64,000 nt of DNA, from positions 62,001 through 126,000 of the forward strand of contig DATHBD010000063.1 of the NCBI GenBank assembly GCA_035296325.1. Direction: 5' to 3'. Source of the DNA: DATHBD01 sp035296325 (lineage in GTDB: Bacteria; Actinomycetota; Actinomycetes; Mycobacteriales; Micromonosporaceae). Below, in pieces: positions 17,561-25,149 of the stretch; position 1 is the stretch's first letter; every line of letters begins with the position of its first letter. Made by a program: the position numbers and the translations under genes. The notes beneath the pieces were generated by a model. It had not been told where the DNA came from and made no database searches. It saw only the letters and a program-made list of their open reading frames with translations.

Positions 17561-18544
17561 TCAGTCGACGTGGGAAAGCTTGTCGGGATTGGCGACGGCG
17601 TAGATTCCGCACACCTGGCTGCCGTCGGCAGTGAGGTCCAGGACGACGACGGCGTACGGGGTGTCGCCGGCGAAGAGCAGCGCGGACGGGTCGCCGTTGA
17701 CGCTGCGGTAGACGACCTTGAGACCCTGCGCCGAGTGCGGACCAACAGCGGCGAGCAGGCGGGCGACCTTCTGCCGGCCGGAGATCGGCCGCAGGCCTCC
17801 CGCGGTCGCACTGTTGCCTCCACCGTCGCCCCACAGGGTCACCTCAGGGGCCAGGATCTGCAGGAGGGCGTCCAGGTCGCCGCCGAGCGCGGCGGCCAGG
17901 AACCGTTCCGTCACCTGCTGGCGGACGCGCGGGTCAGGCTGGTAGCGGGGGCGTCGCGCCTGCACGTGCTCGCGGGCGCGGTGCGCGAGTTGGCGGATCG
18001 CGGATGGACTGCGGTCGAGGATCTCCGCGATCTCCGTGTGGGCGTAGCCGAACACCTCGTGCAGGACGAACACCGCGCGTTCCAGTGGGGTAAGGGTTTC
18101 CAGGACCACCAGCAGCGCCATCGACACCGATTCGGCGCGCAGGGCCCGATCAGCGGCATCGTCGGGGGCGGGAACGGGCGTGCCGGTGAGGGGCCCGACG
18201 AGCGGGTCAGGCAGCCACGGCCCGATGTAGGTCTCCCGACGCCGACTGATGGTGACCTGCGCAGCGAGAGCGCGGTTCACCGCGATCCGTACCAGGTAGG
18301 CGCGGGGGTTCTCGATCTGCTCCAGGCTCGGTGCCTGGTTTCGGTGCGCCCACGACAGCCATGTCTCCTGCAGTACGTCCTCGGTATCGGCCACGCTGCC
18401 GAGCATGTTGTAGACGACCGAGAACAGCAGCTCCCGGTGGTCGTTGAAGACGTGCGTCGCCGCCTGTGCCAGCAAAGCGCCGTCCGCTGTACGCGAACCG
18501 CCTTGCGCTGCGGGTGCCGATGAGCCTGGTGCGGTGTCGGGCAT
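17561..18544 (-). CDS. ECF41-type RNA polymerase sigma factor (SigJ-like)
   Basis: 327 residues, longer than ordinary ECF factors. Region 2 (LLFSVVYNMLGSVADTEDVLQETWLSW), the intervening YIGPWLPDPLVG motif, region 4 (LTPLERAVFVLHEVFGYAHTEIAEIL) and a C-terminal SnoaL-like domain ending in NPDKL mark group ECF41, in which the fused C-terminal domain replaces an anti-sigma factor. The ATG (MPDTAPG) has GAAGGAGG about 7 nt upstream; an earlier GTG/ATG frame is less well placed. An ECF41-like promoter lies upstream. Confidence 0.9.
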   Translation of the reverse strand: MPDTAPGSSAPAAQGGSRTADGALLAQAATHVFNDHRELLFSVVYNMLGSVADTEDVLQETWLSWAHRNQAPSLEQIENPRAYLVRIAVNRALAAQVTISRRRETYIGPWLPDPLVGPLTGTPVPAPDDAADRALRAESVSMALLVVLETLTPLERAVFVLHEVFGYAHTEIAEILDRSPSAIRQLAHRAREHVQARRPRYQPDPRVRQQVTERFLAAALGGDLDALLQILAPEVTLWGDGGGNSATAGGLRPISGRQKVARLLAAVGPHSAQGLKVVYRSVNGDPSALLFAGDTPYAVVVLDLTADGSQVCGIYAVANPDKLSHVD

Positions 18545-18573
18545 TCCTGAGCCTCCTTCTCGCAGTCGCACCA

Positions 18574-18604
18574 TACGAGCGATCGAGCGATCCGGAACGT
18601 GACA
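18574..18604 (-). promoter_or_regulatory. Candidate autoregulatory ECF41-type promoter
   Basis: On the minus strand TGTCACG is followed after 16 nt by CGCT and after 20 nt by CGTA, about 30 nt before the sigma-factor ATG. ECF41 factors are known to use a TGTCACA -35 with a CGTC-like -10. The -35 is nearly perfect and the -10 is imperfect. Confidence 0.4.
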
Positions 18605-18681
18605 TCCAGGTCCGGAAACGTGATCTGCTTCTCATCCGTGGCCACGCACATGGGTTCAGCGCGGAGGCGGCGCGTCAGGAC

Positions 18682-19092
18682 TCAAAGGGGCTTCCCGAGC
18701 AGGATCTCCAACGGCTCGCCCGGTAGCAGCAGGCACCCCCGATCGATGTAGCCGCGCCGGCGGAAGAGGTGCTGGGCACGTTCCGTGGCCAGGGTGGAGG
18801 TCATCACCGAGTGGAAGCCCGCGGCCCGCTGCTGGTCCTCCCAGTACGCGATCAGCCGCGTGCCGAGTCCCCGGCCGCGGTGCGGCTCAACGACGAACAG
18901 CATGTTCATGAACGGAATGGCGTCCCAGAAGAGTCCCCACCTGAGCCAGCCCCGGACCGAGGTGCCGTCGTCGGCCACGATGACGCGACCCGCCCGCAAC
19001 ACCCGCGCGAGTTCGTCCTCGCTGACGTGAGGATCCGCTCGGTCCAGGAACGCCAGGTCTCCGGGATCGGCCAAGCGCATAATGATCGCCAT
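18682..19092 (-). CDS. GNAT family N-acetyltransferase
   Basis: 136 residues with the GNAT acetyl-CoA signature: MNMLFVVEPHRGRGLGTRLIAYWEDQQ, followed by ATERAQHLFRRRGYIDRG. The substrate cannot be inferred. The start is uncertain: MAIIMRLADPG or MRLADPG four codons later, neither with a clear ribosome-binding site. It is divergent from the GrpB-like gene and probably a stand-alone accessory gene. Confidence 0.82.
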   Translation of the reverse strand: MAIIMRLADPGDLAFLDRADPHVSEDELARVLRAGRVIVADDGTSVRGWLRWGLFWDAIPFMNMLFVVEPHRGRGLGTRLIAYWEDQQRAAGFHSVMTSTLATERAQHLFRRRGYIDRGCLLLPGEPLEILLGKPL

Positions 19093-19182
19093 GCTGGCAC
19101 GATGACACGAGGGATCGTTGTCCGGGCAACCGCTTTTCTGCTGTACCCCGGGGTGCGACAACCCCAAGGAAGGCAGGCTCGC

Positions 19183-19737
19183 GTGGAGGGCGCACTGATC
19201 ACCCTCAGTCCGTACGACCCGCGCTGGAACGTGCGGTTCCAGCAGGAGCGGGTAAGCCTCGAGGCCGCTTTGGCGGATTGGCTGGTCGGGGCAGTTGAGC
19301 ACATCGGCTCCACATCGGTTCCGGGCCTGATCGCAAAGCCGATCATCGACATGATGGCACCGGTGCACAGCCCGTCAGAGGCGGCAGCCGCCATCCCGTT
19401 CGTGACCGCTCTCGGCTACCACCATGGCGTTCACCGCCCCGAGGAGGCGCACTACTTCGTCAAGCCGGAGACCGGCGACTGGTGGGAGCGCACCCACCAG
19501 CTCCATCTCACCGAGCCCACCTCGCTCCTGTGGCGCCGACGGATCGCCTTTCGCGACGCGCTCCGGCTCCGCGCGGACTACCGGTCGAGGTACGCACGGC
19601 TCAAGCGCGATCTCGCGCAGGCCTGCGGCACCGACCTCACGGCGTACGCCCGCAGGAAGGACGACTTCGTCAACGAGGTCCTCGGCGTGCGCCACCAGAC
19701 CGAAGCCCCGCCCGACGCTGACCCGCGCAGGCCGTGA
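19183..19737 (+). CDS. GrpB family protein (nucleotidyltransferase fold)
   Basis: 184 residues. The family pattern is clear: LSPYDPRWNVRFQQE, VEHIGSTSVPGLIAKPIIDMM (the GS...D.D-like nucleotidyltransferase motif), GYHHG, and a C-terminal YARRKDDFVNEVL. GrpB/UPF0157 proteins are widespread and functionally undefined; some are fused to dephospho-CoA kinase. The GTG start has AAGGAAGG upstream. Confidence 0.85.
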   Translation: MEGALITLSPYDPRWNVRFQQERVSLEAALADWLVGAVEHIGSTSVPGLIAKPIIDMMAPVHSPSEAAAAIPFVTALGYHHGVHRPEEAHYFVKPETGDWWERTHQLHLTEPTSLLWRRRIAFRDALRLRADYRSRYARLKRDLAQACGTDLTAYARRKDDFVNEVLGVRHQTEAPPDADPRRP

Positions 19738-20281
19738 CGTGCGTGCTCCAGCGAGCATGTGCCGTAACAACGACCTCATGATCGCCCGCCGGCGCCGATG
19801 GCGTAGCCGCTGCTGCGCGCCAAGGCGCTGGAAAAGTCAGTTCAGTGCGACCGCCTTGCACAGCAGCTCCGGCGACCGACAAATCAACACCGCCCTGCAC
19901 ACCCATTGCGCTCGGCCACGCCCGCGATCCCGGCCACCGCGGCTACTACCAGCGCAACTCATCGAAGGAAAGACATCACCGAAGCGCGGCGCGCCCTGAA
20001 ACGACTTGGCGTGCGACGGTCACTTCTCCAAGGGTTGCCCGATGTCCCAGTCGTAGCGCCGCCCGGCGGGATCCTTATCCCGCCAGGCGACCTTCCACGT
20101 GCCGTCATTGTTTTCCTCCGGAGCGCTCATGCCGCGGACCGCGCCAGCGCCAGCGGTCACGCTCTCTAGCGGGATTTCGTGCCGGCGACCCACGAAGTCC
20201 CATGCGAATGCGGCATATGCGATTCGTCGAGCCGTCGCGACGAGAAATGCTGAGTCAGGTCCGTTCCCCTATGCTCGGACC
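19738..20281 (+). other. Intergenic region with gene debris
   Basis: 544 bp between grpB-like and dinB-like genes. Apart from one small minus-strand frame (listed separately) I recognise no gene, RNA or repeat. Codon bias is weak in all frames and G+C is locally lower than in the flanks, consistent with decayed or recently acquired DNA. Confidence 0.4.
20020..20130 (-). CDS. Possible small protein of 36 residues (or gene remnant)
   Basis: Reads MSAPEENNDGTWKVAWRD, continuing KDPAGRRYDWDIGQPLEK to a stop. The composition (W/D/K/R-rich, hydrophilic) looks protein-like, unlike the surrounding frames. It somewhat resembles the arm-binding N-terminus of site-specific integrases, so it could be a decayed fragment. 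There is no upstream ribosome-binding site in the usual position. Unrecognised. Confidence 0.3.
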   Translation of the reverse strand: MSAPEENNDGTWKVAWRDKDPAGRRYDWDIGQPLEK

Positions 20282-20797
20282 ATGGATCCGAACGGCGTTG
20301 AGGTGATGGATCGCCCCCGTCCAGCCCAAGACGCCGATGAGCGTGACACCTTGGCCGGCGTGCTCGATTTTCTCCGGGCCACCGTCGTGAACAAGGTCGC
20401 CGGTCTCACCGACCAGAACGCGCTCAGCCAGGCGGTGCCACCATCGGCCCTCAGCGCAGCCGGCGTGGTCAGGCATCTGACCGGCGTCGAGCGATTCTGG
20501 TTCAGCATCGACTTCGCCGGCTCCGATCTACCCTGGCCATGGACGGAGAACGACCCGCACGGCAACTTCCGTCCTCACAAGACCGAGACGCTCGCGAGCA
20601 TCGTCGCGGGCTACCGCGCCGAGTGCGCCCGCTCGCGCGAGGTAGTCGCGTCTGCCAGTCTCGACGACATTGCTCGAACGGAAGGGATGGCATTCAAGCT
20701 GCGCTATGCCATGGTCCACATGATCGAGGAAACCGCTCGTCACTGCGGGCACCTGGATTTGCTTCGCGAACGTATCGACGGCGTGACCGGCGAATAG
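20282..20797 (+). CDS. DinB family protein (DUF664-like)
   Basis: 171 residues of a four-helix-bundle DinB-type protein. Helix pattern and putative metal-site histidines: SALSAAGVVRHLTGVERFWF and YAMVHMIEETARHCGHLDLLRE near the C-terminus. Family members in actinomycetes act as thiol S-transferases (mycothiol or bacillithiol-dependent), but the substrate here is not predictable. The start ATG precedes MDPNGVEVMDRP; an internal ATG at MDRPRP is an alternative. Confidence 0.82.
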   Translation: MDPNGVEVMDRPRPAQDADERDTLAGVLDFLRATVVNKVAGLTDQNALSQAVPPSALSAAGVVRHLTGVERFWFSIDFAGSDLPWPWTENDPHGNFRPHKTETLASIVAGYRAECARSREVVASASLDDIARTEGMAFKLRYAMVHMIEETARHCGHLDLLRERIDGVTGE

Positions 20798-20963
20798 CTA
20801 CCGATGAGGCGTAGCACAGGTGGCTCATCGACTCGGGACTGGCGGCGATTCGTCTTGGACCGCGCAGAAGCCACAGCGGGCGAAGCGGCAGCGACCTGGT
20901 CCTTCGCTCCCCAGCGTCGATAATCGTTGGCTGGCCGCTGGGTGCTCGGGTAAGGATGATCTG

Positions 20964-21767
20964 ATGATTGCCATGTCGCCGCAAGGATCTGTGAAGATTC
21001 CACGGGTCGTGACCGAGTTCGCTGCGGGGCGGCAGACACGGGCCGTCTGGAAAAATGAACTCGGCGGGCTGACCTTCCAGGTCGGAACAGACGATGCGCG
21101 GCAGTTTGTAAAATGGACACCAGCCGGCAGCGGTATCGACCTTTCTGCTGAGGTGACACGTCTGCGCTGGGCGGGGAGGTTCGTTGCCGTGCCCCGCGTA
21201 CTCGATGTGGGGGCCGACGAAACCGGAAGCTGGATCATCACAGCTGGCCTGCCCGGACGCACGGCGGTTGATGACCACTGGAAGCGCGACCCCGCCACCG
21301 CCGTTCGGGCGATCGGCGGAGGACTACGCGCACTACATGAGGCACTGGTGGTCGCGGACTGCCCGTTCGACTGGTCGGCACCGACACGGTTGCAGGCGGT
21401 GCGGTCACGAGCGGCCGCGGGCCGGATTGACCCGGCGGACTGGCATCACGATCTACGACCGGTCGGCGATGTCGACCGAGCGCTCGAATTGCTTGCCGAC
21501 ATTCCGCCAGTCGACAAACTCGTCGTGTGCCACGGCGACGCGTGCGCCCCGAACACCCTGGTCGGCGACGACGGCACGTGCACCGGGCACGTCGACCTCG
21601 GCGAACTCGGCGTGGCGGACCGCTGGGCCGACCTCGCCATCGCCACGTGGAGCACGCAGTGGAACTACGGTCCGGGCTGGGAAGAGCCGCTGCTGCGGGC
21701 CTACGGCGTCGAGCCGGACCTAAAGCGGATCATGTACTACCGGCTGCTGTGGGAACTGTCGGGCTGA
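20964..21767 (+). CDS. APH(3')-like aminoglycoside phosphotransferase family protein
   Basis: 267 residues, the usual length of APH(3') kanamycin/neomycin kinases. The catalytic core reads VVCHGDACAPNTLVGDDG (HGDxxxxN) followed by CTGHVDLGELGVADRWADLA (the metal-binding D/LG motif) and IATWSTQWNYGPGWE, as in known APH(3') enzymes. The N-lobe has FVKWTP with a lysine for ATP. It is chromosomal and in an accessory region; resistance is plausible but unproven. The start ATG has AAGGAT about 8 nt upstream. Confidence 0.82.
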   Translation: MIAMSPQGSVKIPRVVTEFAAGRQTRAVWKNELGGLTFQVGTDDARQFVKWTPAGSGIDLSAEVTRLRWAGRFVAVPRVLDVGADETGSWIITAGLPGRTAVDDHWKRDPATAVRAIGGGLRALHEALVVADCPFDWSAPTRLQAVRSRAAAGRIDPADWHHDLRPVGDVDRALELLADIPPVDKLVVCHGDACAPNTLVGDDGTCTGHVDLGELGVADRWADLAIATWSTQWNYGPGWEEPLLRAYGVEPDLKRIMYYRLLWELSG

Positions 21768-21830
21768 GCAATCAGGACCTGACCGGCCACCGCTCCTTCG
21801 ACGGGACCGACCTACGGCTACGCCAGTCGG

Positions 21831-22358
21831 TCAGGTGGCGGCTCGGATGCGGTTGGACAGGCCAGGCACCCAATGATCGCCGTACCTGTGTTGCAGTTCC
21901 GGCCGCGACCAGTCCTTTCCGGTCACCACGCCGCGGCAATGTGACGTGTCGCAACGGCACACCATGACGAAGTCCTCGTCGCCGGTGCTTGTCGCGTAGT
22001 CGTTCGTGAGTTCTTCGCCCGCTGTGATGTCCCGTCGGGCGGTAAGCGTGTATGGGGCGTCCCACCACAGGTTCGGATCACAGCTGTGGTTTCCCTTGCC
22101 GTTGGGCCGGTCGGCAGGCAGGACGAGGTGGGCGTCCTCGGCCACGGTGATGGTGTCGACATAGCCCTCATCGTGCTGTTGCGCACGGTAAAGAAGTTGG
22201 CGCAGTTCAGCTCCCGTCATCAGGCGACCACCCAGTCGGGACACCGCTGAGCCCGCCGAGATGGAAGTAGTGGCGAAGAGCCCTTCGCCGGCGACGGGAG
22301 ACAACCGAACCTCAACTGCCGGGTGTAACCAGCAATCGGACTCCGGCATGGGCCACAT
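21831..22358 (-). CDS. SET-domain protein (putative protein-lysine methyltransferase-like)
   Basis: About 175 residues. SET-domain marks: AVEVRLSPVAGEGLFATTSI (SET-N), GKGNHSCDPNLWW (the NHSCxPN SAM/active-site motif), TARRDITAGEELTNDYATS (GEELxxDY) and the post-SET-like MVCRCDTSHCRGVVTGKDW with three cysteines. SET proteins are typically eukaryotic but occur sporadically in bacteria. I chose the ATG before WPMPESD because AAGGTGG lies a few nt upstream; an ATG six codons earlier is possible. The target is unknown. Confidence 0.85.
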   Translation of the reverse strand: MWPMPESDCWLHPAVEVRLSPVAGEGLFATTSISAGSAVSRLGGRLMTGAELRQLLYRAQQHDEGYVDTITVAEDAHLVLPADRPNGKGNHSCDPNLWWDAPYTLTARRDITAGEELTNDYATSTGDEDFVMVCRCDTSHCRGVVTGKDWSRPELQHRYGDHWVPGLSNRIRAAT

Positions 22359-22474
22359 GCATCCACCTTCACTCATCCAGCCCGGGTTTCGCCATCCGTG
22401 TCGAGGCACCGGTGGCACGCCACCGTGTGAGCGGAACGACCCACCAGATGGTGATCGGTGTCGGCCGGGTCGGC

Positions 22475-23233
22475 TCAGCGCTGGGTTGCGGTGCCCCGGC
22501 GCGGCGGTGACGTGCCGAGGACCTCTGCGTAGGAGGGCAGGTCCGGTCGTACATCGAGGCCCTCGCGGACGGCGATGGCGACCTCGATCGACGCCGCCAG
22601 GGCGGCGCGGAAGAGCAGTGACCCGGTGCTGATCCGCCGAACGCCGAGTTCCGCGAGGCCGGCGACGGTGTGCCGGCCGGGCAGGAACAGGACGTTGAGC
22701 GGCGTGTCGACGGCTGCCACGACGGCGGCGATGTCGGCTGGCTCCGCCAGGCCCGGGACGAATACGCCGTCGGCGCCGGCGTCGGCGTAGAGCCGCACCC
22801 GACGCAGCGTCTCCGGCAGGTCGCCGGGCCGCTGCCAGTGGGTGTCGGTCCGGGCGTTGACGAACAATCCCGGCACCTCACGTTTCACCGACCGGATCAG
22901 CGTCGCATGCGCCGAGGCGGGGCCCATCGCATCTTCCATGTTGACGCCGACCGCACCGGCAGCGGCCACGGCGACCGCGGCGCCCACTGAACCGGTCTCG
23001 ATGTCGACGGTCAGATGGACGGGCAGCGACGTCAGCCGGCGGGTCAACCGCAGCATCTCGGCATCGGTGGCGCCAGCGCCGTCGGGCAGGCCGTTGGCGG
23101 CCGCGACGCCGAGGCTGGTGGTGCCGAGCGCGGCAAAACCCGCCTGGATGAGATGACGGGCTGAGGCGACGTCCCATACGTTCGGCAGGATGAGCGGTTT
23201 GCCGGTGCGGTGCAGCCTTGCGAAGTCGGTCAC
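22475..23233 (-). CDS. Isocitrate lyase/PEP mutase family protein
   Basis: 252 residues, a TIM-barrel of the ICL/PEPM superfamily: ILPNVWDVASARHLIQAGFAALGTTSLG, VDIETG, GVNMEDAM, FVNARTDTHW and a C-terminal SYAEVLG. The KKCGH-type catalytic loop of isocitrate lyase is absent, so the reaction is probably C-C or P-C bond cleavage of a small acid, unspecified. The GTG start overlaps the stop of the P450-like gene in a GTGA junction, so the two are translationally coupled. Confidence 0.85.
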   Translation of the reverse strand: MTDFARLHRTGKPLILPNVWDVASARHLIQAGFAALGTTSLGVAAANGLPDGAGATDAEMLRLTRRLTSLPVHLTVDIETGSVGAAVAVAAAGAVGVNMEDAMGPASAHATLIRSVKREVPGLFVNARTDTHWQRPGDLPETLRRVRLYADAGADGVFVPGLAEPADIAAVVAAVDTPLNVLFLPGRHTVAGLAELGVRRISTGSLLFRAALAASIEVAIAVREGLDVRPDLPSYAEVLGTSPPRRGTATQR

Positions 23234-23751
23234 GTCCGCGCTCCCGCCGCGAGCGCCAGGGCGTGTGCCCGCCCGGGGCAGCGGCACGGTCCGGCGCCGA
23301 ACGCCAGGTCGGCCCGTTCGATCAGCAGCGCGGTCGCGTCGCAGGCCTGTACGAGCACGCCGATGCGGGCCGCGGTGGGCTCGTCGAACACGCCCCCGAA
23401 GGCGGCGACCAGCGCGTTGACGGCGGCGTCGGCTCGGGACTCGTCGCCCGTCCCCGGCTGGTACGCCTGTGCCACCTCCTGGACCAGGGCAAGGACAGAT
23501 TCGTCGGCGCCGATCGCGCGGGCCAGGATCGTCACCGGGTGACCGGGCGTCCGCACCGACTTCAGCGGGATGGCATCCAGGATGGCAATGGACAGTGCGC
23601 GTCGACGCTGGTGAGCAGGTCCCGCGCTGAACCGGCCCACAGTGGCCCGGAGCCAGGCAATCCCAGCCGAACCGGCCGGGACCGGGGGCACCACGAACGC
23701 GGGGTCGCTCAGGAGGGCCAGGGCGGCATCGGGTTCGCTGATCTGTCGCAT
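23230..23751 (-). CDS. Very short cytochrome P450-like protein
   Basis: 173 residues, less than half a normal P450 (~400). It has a P450-like N-terminal segment (ALLSDPAFVVPPVP, GIAWLRATVGRFSAG), an I-helix-like LVQACDATA, and directly after it the heme-ligand loop FGAGPCRCPG (consensus FGxGxxxCxG; Cys158). The K-helix ExxR motif and most of the substrate-binding middle are missing, yet the frame is intact and coupled to the PEP-mutase-family gene. It may be a compact, heme-binding variant or a decayed enzyme. Confidence 0.6.
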   Translation of the reverse strand: MRQISEPDAALALLSDPAFVVPPVPAGSAGIAWLRATVGRFSAGPAHQRRRALSIAILDAIPLKSVRTPGHPVTILARAIGADESVLALVQEVAQAYQPGTGDESRADAAVNALVAAFGGVFDEPTAARIGVLVQACDATALLIERADLAFGAGPCRCPGRAHALALAAGART

Positions 23752-23814
23752 GAGCCAACGGTAGGACCGGGACTGTTCGGTGCGGGCCGAACCGGAACAA
23801 CGGAGAATGGCACG

Positions 23815-24513
23815 GTGAGCTCAGCGGCGGACCTGGCGAAGCTCGCGGCTCTGCTGGCTGACGAGACCCGCGCGGCCATGTGCCTGGCGCTGCTCGACGG
23901 CCGCGCGTGGACCGCGGGTGAGCTGGCGACCCGGGCCGGTGTCGCCCGCTCCACCGCGACGGAGCACCTGCACCGCCTCGTTGACGGCGGCCTGCTCATC
24001 GAGCGGCGCCAGGGTCGTCACCGGTACGTCCAGCTGGCCGATCCTTCGGTCGCGGACCTTCTCGAGGATCTGACCGCACGGCTCGCACCCCGGCAGGACG
24101 TCGCCCGGGGATTGCGGACGGCGACGACGAGCGCGGCGCCACGACGCGGTCGCATCTGCTACGACCACCTCGCCGGTCAGCTCGGCGTTGCGGTGACCGA
24201 CGCGATGACCGCACGAGGGCTGCTCGACCAGTCCGGTGGCTTCGCGCTCACCCCGGCCGGCCGGCGGTGGCTCACCGACACACTGCGCCTGGACCCGATC
24301 GAACTGCGGCCCGGCAGGCGCCCCCTCGCGCGCAAGTGCCTCGACTGGACGGAACGGCGGTCCCACCTCGCCGGGCTGGCCGGCGCGAAGCTGTGCGAGA
24401 GGTTCCTCGGCAGCGGGTGGGTGGCGCGGATCGGCTCCGGCCGCGCCGTGCGGCTGACCCCGAACGGGAAGGCCGCGCTGCGCGACGTACTAGGTCTCGC
24501 CGACATCGATTGA
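23815..24513 (+). CDS. ArsR family transcriptional regulator
   Basis: 232 residues. An N-terminal winged helix (LAALLADETRAAMCLALLDG, AWTAGELATRAGVARSTATEHLHRLVDGGLL) is followed by a ~140-residue C-terminal domain with RGRICYDHLAGQLGVAVTDAM and a repeated GFALTPAGRRWL-like element, typical of the long ArsR-like (ModE-size) regulators of actinomycetes. It is divergent from the P450-like/PEP-mutase-family pair with 63 bp between starts and is probably their regulator. GGAG precedes the GTG by 9-10 nt. Confidence 0.87.
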   Translation: MSSAADLAKLAALLADETRAAMCLALLDGRAWTAGELATRAGVARSTATEHLHRLVDGGLLIERRQGRHRYVQLADPSVADLLEDLTARLAPRQDVARGLRTATTSAAPRRGRICYDHLAGQLGVAVTDAMTARGLLDQSGGFALTPAGRRWLTDTLRLDPIELRPGRRPLARKCLDWTERRSHLAGLAGAKLCERFLGSGWVARIGSGRAVRLTPNGKAALRDVLGLADID

Positions 24514-24534
24514 GCGTGCGCGGACCGGGGGGTT

Positions 24535-24560
24535 CGCGAGAGAGGGTGCGGATGGCGTAC
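24535..24560 (+). repeat. 26-bp near-duplicate of the tfoX-like gene's start region
   Basis: CGCGAGAGAGGGTGCGGATG and the next six bases GCGTAC match 26290-26315 at 24 of 26 positions. The second copy contains the ATG of the TfoX-like gene. Here no tfoX-like protein follows. It looks like a recombination scar or a remnant of a second copy. Confidence 0.5.
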
Positions 24561-24589
24561 CCCCAGTCAAAGCCCACGAACATGACCAC

Positions 24590-24660
24590 GTGGACCTCAC
24601 CACGCGTGCGAACCGAGCCGCGTGGGAGGCGGCGTCAGGCAGGTACGTACGCACGGAACG
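24590..24660 (+). pseudogene. Remnant of a class I methyltransferase N-terminus
   Basis: From a GTG the frame reads VDLTTRANRAAWEAASGRYVR, which matches the usual opening of SAM-dependent methyltransferases of this type (xANRAAWEAAS...). The similarity stops after ~21 codons and no Rossmann motif follows. Likely the stub of a deleted gene. Only a short stretch supports it. Confidence 0.35.
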
Positions 24661-24726
24661 CAAGCCGACTCCTTCACCGCTGTGCGGCTCGTCGTTGGTA
24701 CCGAAACCGGTTGTCGGCGGACCACA

Positions 24727-25149
24727 TCAAGAGGAAGGTTCAATGATCACCACGGGGATGTCCCGCGCGGTGGCCTGCCGGTACCGCTGGTAGGAGGGCA
24801 TCGCCTCAACCATCAGCTGCCACAACCTCGGCACTTCGTCTGCCGTGGCGGTCCGCGCCCTGGCCTCAAGAACCCGGGTGCCGACTTGCACGGTGACGTG
24901 GGGGTCAGCGACGAGGTTGAGGTACCACGCGGGATGTCGATCGGCGCCGGCGTTTGAAGCGACGACCACGTAGCGGTCGCCGTCGCAGGCGTAGACCAGC
25001 ACGGTTCGGCGCAGCTTGGCCGATCTACGACCACGGGTGGTCATCAACAGGTCGTTCACGCCGGGCCGTGGGTTTCCGCCCGACTCGACGAAACGGCGGA
25101 TGTGGTCGGCCACCCAGGGGTTCGGGCTGTCGGTGATCGCCTCGGCCAT
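24727..25149 (-). CDS. Deazaflavin (F420)-dependent nitroreductase family protein
   Basis: 140 residues of the Ddn-type split-barrel. Signatures: LLMTTRGRRSAKLRRTVLVYACDGD, YVVVASNAGADRHPAWYLNLVADPHVTVQVG and a C-terminal IPVVII. Family members use F420H2 to reduce quinones or nitroaromatics. The ATG shares one base with the stop of the upstream NAD(P)-binding gene (TGATG), so they form a two-gene redox operon. Confidence 0.88.
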   Translation of the reverse strand: MAEAITDSPNPWVADHIRRFVESGGNPRPGVNDLLMTTRGRRSAKLRRTVLVYACDGDRYVVVASNAGADRHPAWYLNLVADPHVTVQVGTRVLEARARTATADEVPRLWQLMVEAMPSYQRYRQATARDIPVVIIEPSS

